NCBI GenBank assembly: GCA_023053685.1
Contig: JALIGW010000328.1
Span: 1 to 64,000, forward strand
From: Diadophis punctatus similis
Lineage: Eukaryota; Chordata; Lepidosauria; Squamata; Dipsadidae
Reading direction: 5' to 3'
DNA: 64,000 bases
Numbering within the stretch: the stretch's first letter is position 1; the number at the start of each line of letters is the position of its first letter. Below the pieces are notes generated by a model. That model did no database searches, was not told the origin of the DNA, and saw only the letters and a list, made by a program, of their open reading frames with translations. Positions 1-10,418 of this stretch are shown piece by piece. The translations under genes were made by a program, and so were the position numbers.

Positions 1-1326
1 TTCCAGACCGTGGGGAACAGGAATATGTGTTTCATTTTCATTTCTGAGGTGTTTGTCAAAAGTCATGTTTTTTGGCTGTATTGAGTCCTAAGGCGAATGC
101 TGTGTTAGACATTGGGCTTTGTCTTCAGGGAAAGCTCGGAATCAAAAATCAAGCGAGAATTCGGCTTTCCAGCCTGTGGGGAACAGGAATATGTGTTTCT
201 TTTTCATTTCTGAGGTGTTTGTCAAAAGTGATGTTTTTGGGCTGAATTGAGAACTAAGGCGAATTCCGTGTTAGACATTGGGCTTTCTCTTCAGGGAAAG
301 CTCGGAATCAAAAATCAAGCGAGAATTCGGCTTTCCAGCCTGTGGGGAACAGGAATATGTGTTTCATTTTCATTTCTGAGGTGTTTGTCAAAAGTCATGT
401 TTTTTGGCTGTATTGAGTCCTAAGGCGAATGCTGTGTTAGACTTTGGGCTAGCTCTTCAGGGTAGGCTCGGAATCAAAATTCAAGCGAGAATTTGGCTTT
501 CCAGCATGTGGGGAACAGGAATATGTGTTTCTTTTTCATTTCTGAGGTGTTTGTCAAAAGTCATGTTTTTGGACTGAATTGAATCCTAAGGCGAATGCTG
601 TGTTAGACTTTCGGCTAGCTCTTCATGGTAGGCTCGGAATCGAAAATCAAGCGAGAATTTGGCTTTCCAGCCCGTGGGGAACAGGAATATGTGTTTCATT
701 TTCATTTCTGAGGTGCTTGTCAAAAGTCATGTTTTTTGGCTGTATTGAGTCCTAAGGCGAATGCTGTGTTAGACTTTGGGCTAGCTCTTCAGGGTAGGCT
801 CGGAATCAAAATTCAAGCGAGAATTCGGCTTTCCAGCCCGTGGGGAACAGGAATATGTGTTTCTTTTTCATTTCTGAGGTGTTTGTCAAAAGTGATGTTT
901 TTGGGCTGAATTGAATCCTAAGGAGAATGCTGTGTTAGACTTTGGGCTAGCTCTTCAGGGTAGGCTCGGAATCGAAAATCAAGTGAGAATTCGGCTTTCT
1001 AGCATGTGGGGAACAGGAATATGTGTTTCTTTTTCATTTCTGAGGTGTTTGTCAAAAGTGATGTTTTTGGACAATTGAATCCTAAGGCGAATGCTGTGTT
1101 AGACTTTCGGCTAGCTCTTCAGGGTAGGCTCGGAATCGAAAATCAAGCGAGAATTTGGCTTTCCAGCACGTGGGGAACAGGAATATGTGTTTCTTTTTCA
1201 TTTCTGTGGTGTTTGTCAAAAGTGATGTTTTTGGACTGAATTGAATCCTAAGGTGAATGCTGTGTTAGACTTTCGGCTAGCTCTTCAGGGTAGGCTCGGA
1301 ATCGAAAATCAAGCGAGAATTTGGCT
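1..1326. repeat. Entry block of eight monomers, mostly recurring at 18 kb
   Basis: Eight monomers start at 1, 167, 333, 499, 665, 831, 997 and 1161. The first has a private AGACCG at its 5' end and joins the GTCATG front to an ATTGGGCTTTG back, so it looks chimeric. The monomers at 167-1160 follow the same variant order as 18051-19043, including the TTCTAGCATG start of the 164-bp monomer at 997 (counterpart 18880) and the AAGTGAG variant just before it. The block does not follow the 8-monomer order that begins at 1327. Confidence 0.8.
295..336. repeat. Imperfect inverted repeat in m5/m8-type monomers
   Basis: GGAAAGC (295-301), one unpaired T, then CGGA (303-306) can pair with TTCGGCTTTCC (326-336) around a 19-base loop. 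That is about eleven pairs, one of them G-T. The same arms occur in m8-type monomers and in m5 followed by CGGCTTTCC, but are broken in monomers with GGGTAGGCTCGG. Whether it forms a structure in vivo is unknown. Confidence 0.5.
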
Positions 1327-1492
1327 TTCCAGCCCGTGGGGAACAGGAATATGTGTTTCATTTTCATTTCTGAGGTGTTTGTCAAAAGTGATGTTTTTGG
1401 ACTGAATTGAATCCTAAGGCGAATGCTGTGTTAGACTTTGGGCTAGCTCTTCAGGGTAGGCTCGGAATCGAAAATAAAGCGAGAATTCAGCT
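1327..1492. repeat. HOR monomer type m1
   Basis: It starts TTCCAGCCCGTGG, has the CATTTTC tract, GTGATG, GGACTGAATTGAATCC and TTTGGGCTAGC, and ends with the diagnostic AAATAAAGCGAGAATTCAGC (A replacing C in the usual AAATCAAGC). Copies with this ending start at 1327, 2653, 4475, 5801, 7127, 8949, 16227, 20036, 23021, 25509, 28163, 32473, 41097, 46073, 50383 and 63150, which makes it a good landmark for HOR periodicity. Confidence 0.9.
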
Positions 1493-1658
1493 TTCCAGCC
1501 TGTGGGGAACAGGAATATGTGTTTCATTTTCATTTCTGAGGTGTTTGTCAAAAGTGATGTTTTTGGGCTGAATTGAGAAATAAGGCGAATGCTGTGTTAG
1601 ACCTTGGGCTAGCTCTTCAGGGTAGGCTCGGAATCAAAATTCAAGCGAGAATTCGGTT
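1493..1658. repeat. HOR monomer type m2
   Basis: It starts TTCCAGCCTGTGG and has CATTTTC, GGGCTGAATTGAGAAATAAG, CCTTGGGCTAGC and CAAAATTC. It ends GAATTCGGTTTTCC in copies 1-6; later copies read GAGAAGTAAG and/or CGGCTTTCC. Confidence 0.88.
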
Positions 1659-1824
1659 TTCCAGCCCGTGGGGAACAGGAATATGTGTTTCTTTTTCATT
1701 TCTGAGGTGTTTGTCAAAAGTGATATTTTTGGGCTGAATTGAATCCTAAGGCGAATGCTGTGTTAGACTTTCGGCTAGCTCTTCAGGGTAGGCTCGGAAT
1801 CGAAAATCAAGCGAGAATTTGGCT
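1659..1824. repeat. HOR monomer type m3
   Basis: It is marked by GTGATATTTTT in place of GTGATGTTTTT, then GGGCTGAATTGAATCC, TTTCGGCTAGC and a GAATTTGGC end. The GATATT marker recurs right across the window and consistently precedes an m4 or an m4/m5 hybrid. Confidence 0.88.
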
Positions 1825-1990
1825 TTCCAGCACGTGGGGAACAGGAATATGTCTTTCTTTTTCATTTCTGAGGTGTTTGTCAAAAGTGATGTTTTTGGGC
1901 TGAATTGAATCCTAAGGCGAATGCTGTGTTAGACCTTGGGCTAGCTCTTCAGGGAAAGGTCGGAATCAAAAATCAAGCGAGAATTCGGCT
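1825..1990. repeat. HOR monomer type m4
   Basis: It starts TTCCAGCACGTGG and carries ATATGTCTTTC (offset 28 G to C), GGGCTGAATTGAATCC, CCTTGGGCTAGC and GGGAAAGGTCGG. Intact copies lie only in the left part: 1825, 3151, 4973, 6299, 7625, 9447, 11747, 13573, 16725, 20534 and 21197. Further right its front half is fused to the back half of m5. Confidence 0.88.
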
Positions 1991-2156
1991 TTCCAGCCCG
2001 TGGGGAACAGGAATATGTGTTTCTTTTTCATTTCTGAGGTGTTTGTCAAAAGTGATGTTTTTGGGCTGAATTGAGAACTAAGGCGAATTCCGTGTTAGAC
2101 ATTGGGATTTCTCTTTCGGGAAAGCTCGGAATCAAAAATCAAACGAGAATTCGGCT
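1991..2156. repeat. HOR monomer type m5
   Basis: It has GAGAACTAAGGCGAATTCCG, then ATTGGGATTTCTCTTTCGGG, GAAAGCTCGG and CAAACGAG. It is the most divergent type in the back half and lacks the GCTAGC site found in most monomers. It always precedes the 164-bp m6. Confidence 0.88.
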
Positions 2157-2320
2157 CTCCAGCCTGTGGGGAACAGGAATATGTGTTTCATTTTCATTTC
2201 TGAGGTGTTTGTCAAAAGTGATGTTTTTGGACAATTGAATCCTAAGGCGAATGCTGTGTTAGACTTTGGGCTAGCTCTTCAGGGTAGGCTCGGAATCGAA
2301 AATCAAGCGAGAATTTGGCT
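2157..2320. repeat. HOR monomer type m6 (164 bp, 2-bp deletion)
   Basis: GGACTGAATTGAATCC is shortened to GGACAATTGAATCC, a loss of 2 bp that creates a CAATTG palindrome. This makes the monomer 164 bp and shifts the reading frame relative to other copies. Thirty-eight monomers in the window share the deletion (one of them, at 6465, reads GGACATTTG), so it most likely arose once and spread. Confidence 0.9.
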
Positions 2321-2486
2321 TTCCAGCACGTGGGGAACAGGAATATGTGTTTCTTTTTCATTTCTGAGGTGTTTGTCAAAAGTGATGTTTTTGGACTGAA
2401 TTGAATCCTAAGGCGAATGCTGTGTTAGACCTTGGGCTAGCTCTTCAGGGAAAGGTCGGAATCAAAAATCAAGCGAGAATTCGGCT
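2321..2486. repeat. HOR monomer type m7
   Basis: It starts TTCCAGCACGTGG, has CTTTTTC and GGACTGAATTGAATCC, and in the back half CCTTGGGCTAGC, GGGAAAGGTCGG and CAAAAATC like m4. In several HOR copies this slot is taken by a relative with AAGGTGAATG and TTTCGGC. Confidence 0.85.
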
Positions 2487-2652
2487 TTCCAGCCCGTGGG
2501 GAACAGGAATATGTGTTTCTTTTTCATTTCTGAGGTGTTTGTCAAAAGTGATGTTTTTGGGCTGAATTGAGAACTAAGGCGAATTCCGTGTTAGACATTG
2601 GGCTTTCTCTTCAGGGAAAGCTCGGAATCAAAAATCAAGCGAGAATTCGGCT
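2487..2652. repeat. HOR monomer type m8
   Basis: It has GGGCTGAATTGAGAACTAAG, GCGAATTCCGTG, ATTGGGCTTTCTCTTCAGGG and AAAGCTCGG. It resembles m5 but reads CTTTCTCTTCAGGG instead of ATTTCTCTTTCGGG, and AAGCGAG instead of AAACGAG. It closes the HOR unit before the next m1. Confidence 0.85.
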
Positions 2653-4474
2653 TTCCAGCCCGTGGGGAACAGGAATATGTGTTTCATTTTCATTTCTGAG
2701 GTGTTTGTCAAAAGTGATGTTTTTGGACTGAATTGAATCCTAAGGCGAATGCTGTGTTAGACTTTGGGCTAGCTCTTCAGGGTAGGCTCGGAATCGAAAA
2801 TAAAGCGAGAATTCAGCTTTCCAGCCTGTGGGGAACAGGAATATGTGTTTCATTTTCATTTCTGAGGTGTTTGTCAAAAGTGATGTTTTTGGGCTGAATT
2901 GAGAAATAAGGCGAATGCTGTGTTAGACCTTGGGCTAGCTCTTCAGGGTAGGCTCGGAATCAAAATTCAAGCGAGAATTCGGTTTTCCAGCCCGTGGGGA
3001 ACAGGAATATGTGTTTCTTTTTCATTTCTGAGGTGTTTGTCAAAAGTGATATTTTTGGGCTGAATTGAATCCTAAGGCGAATGCTGTGTTAGACTTTCGG
3101 CTAGCTCTTCAGGGTAGGCTCGGAATCGAAAATCAAGCGAGAATTTGGCTTTCCAGCACGTGGGGAACAGGAATATGTCTTTCTTTTTCATTTCTGAGGT
3201 GTTTGTCAAAAGTGATGTTTTTGGGCTGAATTGAATCCTAAGGCGAATGCTGTGTTAGACCTTGGGCTAGCTCTTCAGGGAAAGGTCGGAATCAAAAATC
3301 AAGCGAGAATTCGGCTTTCCAGCCCGTGGGGAACAGGAATATGTGTTTCTTTTTCATTTCTGAGGTGTTTGTCAAAAGTGATGTTTTTGGGCTGAATTGA
3401 GAACTAAGGCGAATTCCGTGTTAGACATTGGGATTTCTCTTTCGGGAAAGCTCGGAATCAAAAATCAAACGAGAATTCGGCTTTCCAGCCTGTGGGGAAC
3501 AGGAATATGTGTTTCATTTTCATTTCTGAGGTGTTTGTCAAAAGTGATGTTTTTGGACAATTGAATCCTAAGGCGAATGCTGTGTTAGACTTTGGGCTAG
3601 CTCTTCAGGGTAGGCTCGGAATCGAAAATCAAGCGAGAATTTGGCTTTCCAGCACGTGGGGAACAGGAATATGTGTTTCTTTTTCATTTCTGAGGTGTTT
3701 GTCAAAAGTGATGTTTTTGGACTGAATTGAATCCTAAGGCGAATGCTGTGTTAGACCTTGGGCTAGCTCTTCAGGGAAAGGTCGGAATCAAAAATCAAGC
3801 GAGAATTCGGCTTTCCAGCCCGTGGGGAACAGGAATATGTGTTTCTTTTTCATTTCTGAGGTGTTTGTCAAAAGTGATGTTTTTGGGCTGAATTGAGAAC
3901 TAAGGCGAATTCCGTGTTAGACATTGGGATTTCTCTTTCGGGAAAGCTCGGAATCAAAAATCAAACGAGAATTCGGCTTTCCAGCCTGTGGGGAACAGGA
4001 ATATGTGTTTCATTTTCATTTCTGAGGTGTTTGTCAAAAGTGATGTTTTTGGACAATTGAATCCTAAGGCGAATGCTGTGTTAGACTTTGGGCTAGCTCT
4101 TCAGGGTAGGCTCGGAATCGAAAATCAAGCGAGAATTTGGCTTTCCAGCACGTGGGGAACAGGAATATGTGTTTATTTTTCATTTCTGAGGTGTTTGTCA
4201 AAAGTGATGTTTTTTGGCTGTATTGAGTCCTAAGGCGAATGCTGTGTTAGACTTTGGGCTAGCTCTTCAGGGTAGGCTCGGAATCAAAATTCAAGCGAGA
4301 ATTCGGCTTTCCAGCACGTGGGGAACAGGAATATGTGTTTCTTTTTCATTTCTGAGGTGTTTGTCAAAAGTGATGTTTTTGGGCTGAATTGAGAACTAAG
4401 GCGAATTCCGTGTTAGACATTGGGCTTTCTCTTCATGGAAAGCTCGGAATCAAAAATCAAGCGAGAATTCGGCT
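2653..4474. repeat. HOR copy 2, expanded to 11 monomers (1822 bp)
   Basis: The order is m1-m7, then a second m5-m6-m7-like trio (3813-4308), then an m8-like monomer. Two 164-bp monomers (3483 and 3979) give 11 x 166 minus 4. The extra trio is best explained by unequal crossing-over within the unit. The monomer at 4143 has private features: GTTTATTTTT, and GTGATG joined to a six-T tract. Confidence 0.88.
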
Positions 4475-5800
4475 TTCCAGCCCGTGGGGAACAGGAATAT
4501 GTGTTTCATTTTCATTTCTGAGGTGTTTGTCAAAAGTGATGTTTTTGGACTGAATTGAATCCTAAGGCGAATGCTGTGTTAGACTTTGGGCTAGCTCTTC
4601 AGGGTAGGCTCGGAATCGAAAATAAAGCGAGAATTCAGCTTTCCAGCCTGTGGGGAACAGGAATATGTGTTTCATTTTCATTTCTGAGGTGTTTGTCAAA
4701 AGTGATGTTTTTGGGCTGAATTGAGAAATAAGGCGAATGCTGTGTTAGACCTTGGGCTAGCTCTTTTGGGTAGGCTCGGAATCAAAATTCAAGCGAGAAT
4801 TCGGTTTTCCAGCCCGTGGGGAACAGGAATATGTGTTTCTTTTTCATTTCTGAGGTGTTTGTCAAAAGTGATATTTTTGGGCTGAATTGAATCCTAAGGC
4901 GAATGCTGTGTTAGACTTTCGGCTAGCTCTTCAGGGTAGGCTCGGAATCGAAAATCAAGCGAGAATTTGGCTTTCCAGCACGTGGGGAACAGGAATATGT
5001 CTTTCTTTTTCATTTCTGAGGTGTTTGTCAAAAGTGATGTTTTTGGGCTGAATTGAATCCTAAGGCGAATGCTGTGTTAGACCTTGGGCTAGCTCTTCAG
5101 GGAAAGATCGGAATCAAAAATCAAGCGAGAATTCGGCTTTCCAGCCCGTGGGGAACAGGAATATGTGTTTCTTTTTCATTTCTGAGGTGTTTGTCAAAAG
5201 TGATGTTTTTGGGCTGAATTGAGAACTAAGGCGAATTCCGTGTTAGACATTGGGATTTCTCTTTCGGGAAAGCTCGGAATCAAAAATCAAACGAGAATTC
5301 GGCTTTCCAGCCTGTGGGGAACAGGAATATGTGTTTCATTTTCATTTCTGAGGTGTTTGTCAAAAGTGATGTTTTTGGACAATTGAATCCTAAGGCGAAT
5401 GCTGTGTTAGACTTTGGGCTAGCTCTTCAGGGTAGGCTCGGAATCGAAAATCAAGCGAGAATTTGGCTTTCCAGCACGTGGGGAACAGGAATATGTGTTT
5501 CTTTTTCTTTTCTGAGGTGTTTGTCAAAAGTGATGTTTTTGGACTGAATTGAATCCTAAGGCGAATGCTGTGTTAGACCTTGGGCTAGCTCTTCAGGGAA
5601 AGGTCGGAATCAAAAATCAAGCGAGAATTCGGCTTTCCAGCCCGTGGGGAACAGGAATATTTGTTTCTTTTTCATTTCTGAGGTGTTTGTCAAAAGTGAT
5701 GTTTTTGGGCTGAATTGAGAACTAAGGCGAATTCCGTATTAGACATTGGGCTTTCTCTTCAGGGAAAGCTCGGAATCAAAAATCAAGCGAGAATTCGGCT
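4475..5800. repeat. HOR copy 3 (8 monomers, 1326 bp)
   Basis: It has the standard m1-m8 order. Private changes visible by eye include CTCTTTTGGG for CTCTTCAGGG near 4762, AAAGATCGG in m4 near 5105, TTTTTCTTTTC near 5503-5511 and CCGTATTAG in m8. Confidence 0.88.
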
Positions 5801-7126
5801 TTCCAGCCCGTGGGGAACAGGAATATGTGTTTCATTTTCATTTCTGAGGTGTTTGTCAAAAGTGATGTTTTTGGACTGAATTGAATCCTAAGGCGAATGC
5901 TGTGTTAGACTTTGGGCTAGCTCTTCAGGGTAGGCTCGGAATCGAAAATAAAGCGAGAATTCAGCTTTCCAGCCTGTGGGGAACAGGAATATGTGTTTCA
6001 TTTTCATTTCTGAGGTGTTTGTCAAAAGTGATGTTTTTGGGCTGAATTGAGAAATAAGGCGAATGCTGTGTTAGACCTTGGGCTAGCTCTTCAGGGTAGG
6101 CTCGGAATCAAAATTCAAGCGAGAATTCGGTTTTCCAGCCCGTGGGGAACAGGAATATGTGTTTCTTTTTCATTTCTGAGGTGTTTGTCAAAAGTGATAT
6201 TTTTGGGCTGAATTGAATCCTAAGGCGAATGCTGTGTTAGACTTTGGGCTAGCTCTTCAGGGTAGGCTCGGAATCGAAAATCAAGCGAGAATTTGGCTTT
6301 CCAGCACGTGGGGAACAGGAATATGTCTTTCTTTTTCATTTCTGAGGTGTTTGTCAAAAGTGATGTTTTTGGGCTGAATTGAATCCTAAGGCGAATGCTG
6401 TGTTAGACCTTGGGCTAGCTCTTCAGGGAAAGGTCGGAATCAAAAATCAAGCGAGAATTCGGCTTTCCAGCCCGTGGGGAACAGGAATATGTGTTTCATT
6501 TTCATTTCTGAGGTGTTTGTCAAAAGTGATGTTTTTGGACATTTGAATCCTAAGGCGAATGCTGTGTTAGACTTTGGGCTAGCTCTTCAGGGTAGGCTCG
6601 GAATCGAAAATCAAGCAAGAATTTGGCTTTCCAGCACGTGGGGAACAGGAATATGTGTTTCTTTTTCATTTCTGAGGTGTTTGTCAAAAGTGATGTTTTT
6701 GGACTGAATTGAATCCTAAGGTGAATGCTGTGTTAGACTTTCGGCTAGCTCTTCAGGGTAGGCTCGGAATCGAAAATCAAGCGAGAATTTGGCTTTCCAG
6801 CCCATGGGGAACAGGAATATGTGTTTCTTTTTCATTTCTGAGGTGTTTGTCAAAAGTGATGTTTTTGGGCTGAATTGAGAACTAAGGCGAATTCCGTGTT
6901 AGACATTGGGCTTTCTCTTCAGGGAAAGCTCGGAATCAAAAATCAAGCGAGAATTCGGCTTTCCAGCCTGTGGGGAACAGGAATATGTGTTTCATTTTCA
7001 TTTCTGAGGTGTTTGTCAAAAGTCATGTTTTTTGGCTGTATTGAGTCCTAAGGCGAATGCTGTGTTAGACTTTGGGCTAGCTCTTCAGGGTAGGCTCGGA
7101 ATCGAAATTCAAGCGAGAATTCGGCT
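5801..7126. repeat. HOR copy 4 (8 monomers, variant composition)
   Basis: The length is 1326 bp, but m5 is missing. After m1-m4 come a 164-bp monomer (6465, GGACATTTG), an AAGGTGAATG/TTTCGGC monomer (6629), an m8-like monomer starting TTCCAGCCCATGG (6795) and a GTCATG/six-T monomer (6961). Unit length is kept while the second half has been replaced, which suggests exchange with another HOR. Confidence 0.83.
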
Positions 7127-8948
7127 TTCCAGCATGTGGGGAACAGGAATATGTGTTTCATTTTCATTTCTGAGGTGTTTGTCAAAAGTGATGTTTTTGG
7201 ACTGAATTGAATCCTAAGGCGAATGCTGTGTTAGACTTTGGGCTAGCTCTTCAGGGTAGGCTCGGAATCGAAAATAAAGCGAGAATTCAGCTTTCCAGCC
7301 TGTGGGGAACAGGAATATGTGTTTCATTTTCATTTCTGAGGTGTTTGTCAAAAGTGATGTTTTTGGGCTGAATTGAGAAATAAGGCGAATGCTGTGTTAG
7401 ACCTTGGGCTAGCTCTTCAGGGTAGGCTCGGAATCAAAATTCAAGCGAGAATTCGGTTTTCCAGCCCGTGGGGAACAGGAATATGTGTTTCTTTTTCATT
7501 TCTGAGGTGTTTGTCAAAAGTGATATTTTTGGGCTGAATTGAATCCTAAGGCGAATGCTGTGTTAGACTTTCGGCTAGCTCTTCAGGGTAGGCTCGGAAT
7601 CGAAAATCAAGCGAGAATTTGGCTTTCCAGCACGTGGGGAACAGGAATATGTCTTTCTTTTTCATTTCTGAGGTGTTTGTCAAAAGTGATGTTTTTGGGC
7701 TGAATTGAATCCTAAGGCGAATGCTGTGTTAGACCTTGGGCTAGCTCTTCAGGGAAAGATCGGAATCAAAAATCAAGCGAGAATTCGGCTTTCCAGCCCG
7801 TGGGGAACAGGAATATGTGTTTCTTTTTCATTTCTGAGGTGTTTGTCAAAAGTGATGTTTTTGGGCTGAATTGAGAACTAAGGCGAATTCCGTGTTAGAC
7901 ATTGGGATTTCTCTTTCGGGAAAGCTCGGAATCAAAAATCAAACGAGAATTCGGCTTTCCAGCCTGTGGGGAACAGGAATATGTGTTTCATTTTCATTTC
8001 TGAGGTGTTTGTCAAAAGTGATGTTTTTGGACAATTGAATCCTAAGGCGAATGCTGTGTTAGACTTTGGGCTAGCTCTTCAGGGTAGGCTCGGAATCGAA
8101 AATCAAGCGAGAATTTGGCTTTCCAGCACGTGGGGAACAGGAATATGTGTTTCTTTTTCATTTCTGAGGTGTTTGTCAAAAGTGATGTTTTTGGACTGAA
8201 TTGAATCCTAAGGCGAATGCTGTGTTAGACCTTGGGCTAGCTCTTCAGGGAAAGGTCGGAATCAAAAATCAAGCGAGAATTCGGCTTTCCAGCCCGTGGG
8301 GAACAGGAATATGTGTTTCTTTTTCATTTCTGAGGTGTTTGTCAAAAGTGATGTTTTTGGGCTGAATTGAGAACTAAGGCGAATTCCGTGTTAGACATTG
8401 GGCTTTCTCTTCAGGGAAAGCTCGGAATCAAAAATCAAGCGAGAATTCGGCTTTCCAGCCCGTGGGGAACAGGAATATGTGTTTCATTTTCATTTCTGAG
8501 GTGTTTGTCAAAAGTGATGTTTTTGGACAATTGAATCCTAAGGCGAATGCTGTGTTAGACTTTGGGCTAGCTCTTCAGGGTAGGCTCGGAATCGAAAATC
8601 AAGCGAGAATTTGGCTTTCCAGCACGTGGGGAACAGGAATATGTGTTTCTTTTTCATTTCTGAGGTGTTTGTCAAAAGTGATGTTTTTGGACTGAATTGA
8701 ATCCTAAGGCGAATGCTGTGTTAGACCTTGGGCTAGCTCTTCAGGGAAAGGTCGGAATCAAAAATCAAGCGAGAATTCGGCTTTCCAGCCCGTGGGGAAC
8801 AGGAATATGTGTTTCTTTTTCATTTCTGAGGTGTTTGTCAAAAGTGATGTTTTTGGGCTGAATTGAGAACTAAGGCGAATTCCGTGTTAGACATTGGGCT
8901 TTCTCTTCAGGGAAAGCTCGGAATCAAAAATCAAGCGAGAATTCGGCT
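7127..8948. repeat. HOR copy 5, expanded to 11 monomers (1822 bp)
   Basis: The order is m1-m8, then a further m6-m7-m8 trio (8453-8948). The 164-bp monomers are at 7957 and 8453. It has the same length as copy 2, but the extra trio sits in a slightly different register (m6-m7-m8 rather than m5-m6-m7), so the two expansions may be independent or since remodelled. Confidence 0.87.
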
Positions 8949-10274
8949 TTCCAGCCCGTGGGGAACAGGAATATGTGTTTCATTTTCATTTCTGAGGTGT
9001 TTGTCAAAAGTGATGTTTTTGGACTGAATTGAATCCTAAGGCGAATGCTGTGTTAGACTTTGGGCTAGCTCTTCAGGGTAGGCTCGGAATCGAAAATAAA
9101 GCGAGAATTCAGCTTTCCAGCCTGTGGGGAACAGGAATATGTGTTTCATTTTCATTTCTGAGGTGTTTGTCAAAAGTGATGTTTTTGGGCTGAATTGAGA
9201 AATAAGGCGAATGCTGTGTTAGACCTTGGGCTAGCTCTTCAGGGTAGGCTCGGAATCAAAATTCAAGCGAGAATTCGGTTTTCCAGCCCGTGGGGAACAG
9301 GAATATGTGTTTCTTTTTCATTTCTGAGGTGTTTGTCAAAAGTGATATTTTTGGGCTGAATTGAATCCTAAGGCGAATGCTGTGTTAGACTTTGGGCTAG
9401 CTCTTCAGGGTAGGCTCGGAATCGAAAATCAAGCGAGAATTTGGCTTTCCAGCACGTGGGGAACAGGAATATGTCTTTCTTTTTCATTTCTGAGGTGTTT
9501 GTCAAAAGTGATGTTTTTGGGCTGAATTGAATCCTAAGGCGAATGCTGTGTTAGACCTTGGGCTAGCTCTTCAGGGAAAGGTCGGAATCAAAAATCAAGC
9601 GAGAATTCGGCTTTCCAGCCCGTGGGGAACAGGAATATGTGTTTCATTTTCATTTCTGAGGTGTTTGTCAAAAGTGATGTTTTTGGACAATTGAATCCTA
9701 AGGCGAATGCTGTGTTAGACTTTGGGCTAGCTCTTCAGGGTAGGCTCGGAATCGAAAATCAAGCGAGAATTTGGCTTTCCAGCACGTGGGGAACAGGAAT
9801 ATGTGTTTCTTTTTCATTTCTGAGGTGTTTGTCAAAAGTGATGTTTTTGGACTGAATTGAATCCTAAGGTGAATGCTGTGTTAGACTTTCGGCTAGCTCT
9901 TCAGGGTAGGCTCGGAATCGAAAATCAAGCGAGAATTTGGCTTTCCAGCCCATGGGGAACAGGAATATGTGTTTCTTTTTCATTTCTGAGGTGTTTGTCA
10001 AAAGTGATGTTTTTGGGCTGAATTGAGAACTAAGGCGAATTCCGTGTTAGACATTGGGCTTTCTCTTCAGGGAAAGCTCGGAATCAAAAATCAAGCGAGA
10101 ATTCGGCTTTCCAGCCTGTGGGGAACAGGAATATGTGTTTCTTTTTCATTTCTGAGGTGTTTGTCAAAAGTGATGTTTTTGGGCTGAATTGAGAACTAAG
10201 GCGAATTCCGTGTTAGACATTGGGCTTTCTCTTCAGGGAAAGCTCGGAATCAAAAATCAAGCGAGAATTCGGCT
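8949..10274. repeat. HOR copy 6 (8 monomers, divergent second half)
   Basis: It opens m1-m4, then 9613 (164 bp), 9777 (AAGGTGAATG) and 9943 (CCCATGG, m8-like), as in copy 4. It then has a further GAGAAC/CTTTCTC monomer at 10109, where copy 4 has a GTCATG monomer. The regular 8/11-monomer phase ends here. Confidence 0.8.
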
Positions 10275-10418
10275 TTCCAGCCTGTGGGGAACAGGAATAT
10301 GTGTTTCATTTTCATTTCTGAGGTGTTTGTCAAAAGTCATGTTTTTTGGCTGTATGTTAGACTTTGGGCTAGCTCTTCAGGGTAGGCTCGGAATCAAAAT
10401 TCAAGCGAGAATTCGGCT
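10275..10418. repeat. Monomer with a 22-bp internal deletion (144 bp)
   Basis: GGCTGTATTGAGTCC..GTGTTAGAC is reduced to GGCTGTATGTTAGAC around 10350-10360, losing 22 bp. This is the only large internal deletion in the window. It joins two frames and gives a spurious reading frame of about 100 codons at 10189-10497, which is not a gene. Confidence 0.92.

Larger units (their letters stand above)
1327..2652. repeat. 8-monomer higher-order repeat, reference copy 1 (1326 bp)
   Basis: Eight distinguishable monomers (called m1-m8 here) make a 1326-bp unit, that is 8 x 166 minus 2, because m6 is 164 bp. The same order recurs at 2653, 4475, 5801, 7127 and 8949. The easiest landmark is the junction AAATAAAGCGAGAATTCAGC at the end of m1, followed by the GGTTTTCC junction at the end of m2. 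Confidence 0.93.

Noticed and set aside
61..76. Six-T tract in GTCATGTTTTTTGG as a terminator
   Set aside because: It is one of the monomer family variants, repeated throughout the array, with no upstream GC-rich hairpin or transcript context.
2101..2140. CENP-B box-like match in TTTCGGGAAAGCTCGGA of m5 monomers
   Set aside because: It matches seven of the nine essential bases of the mammalian box, with the CGGG core broken, and occurs in only one monomer family. I found no full match on either strand.
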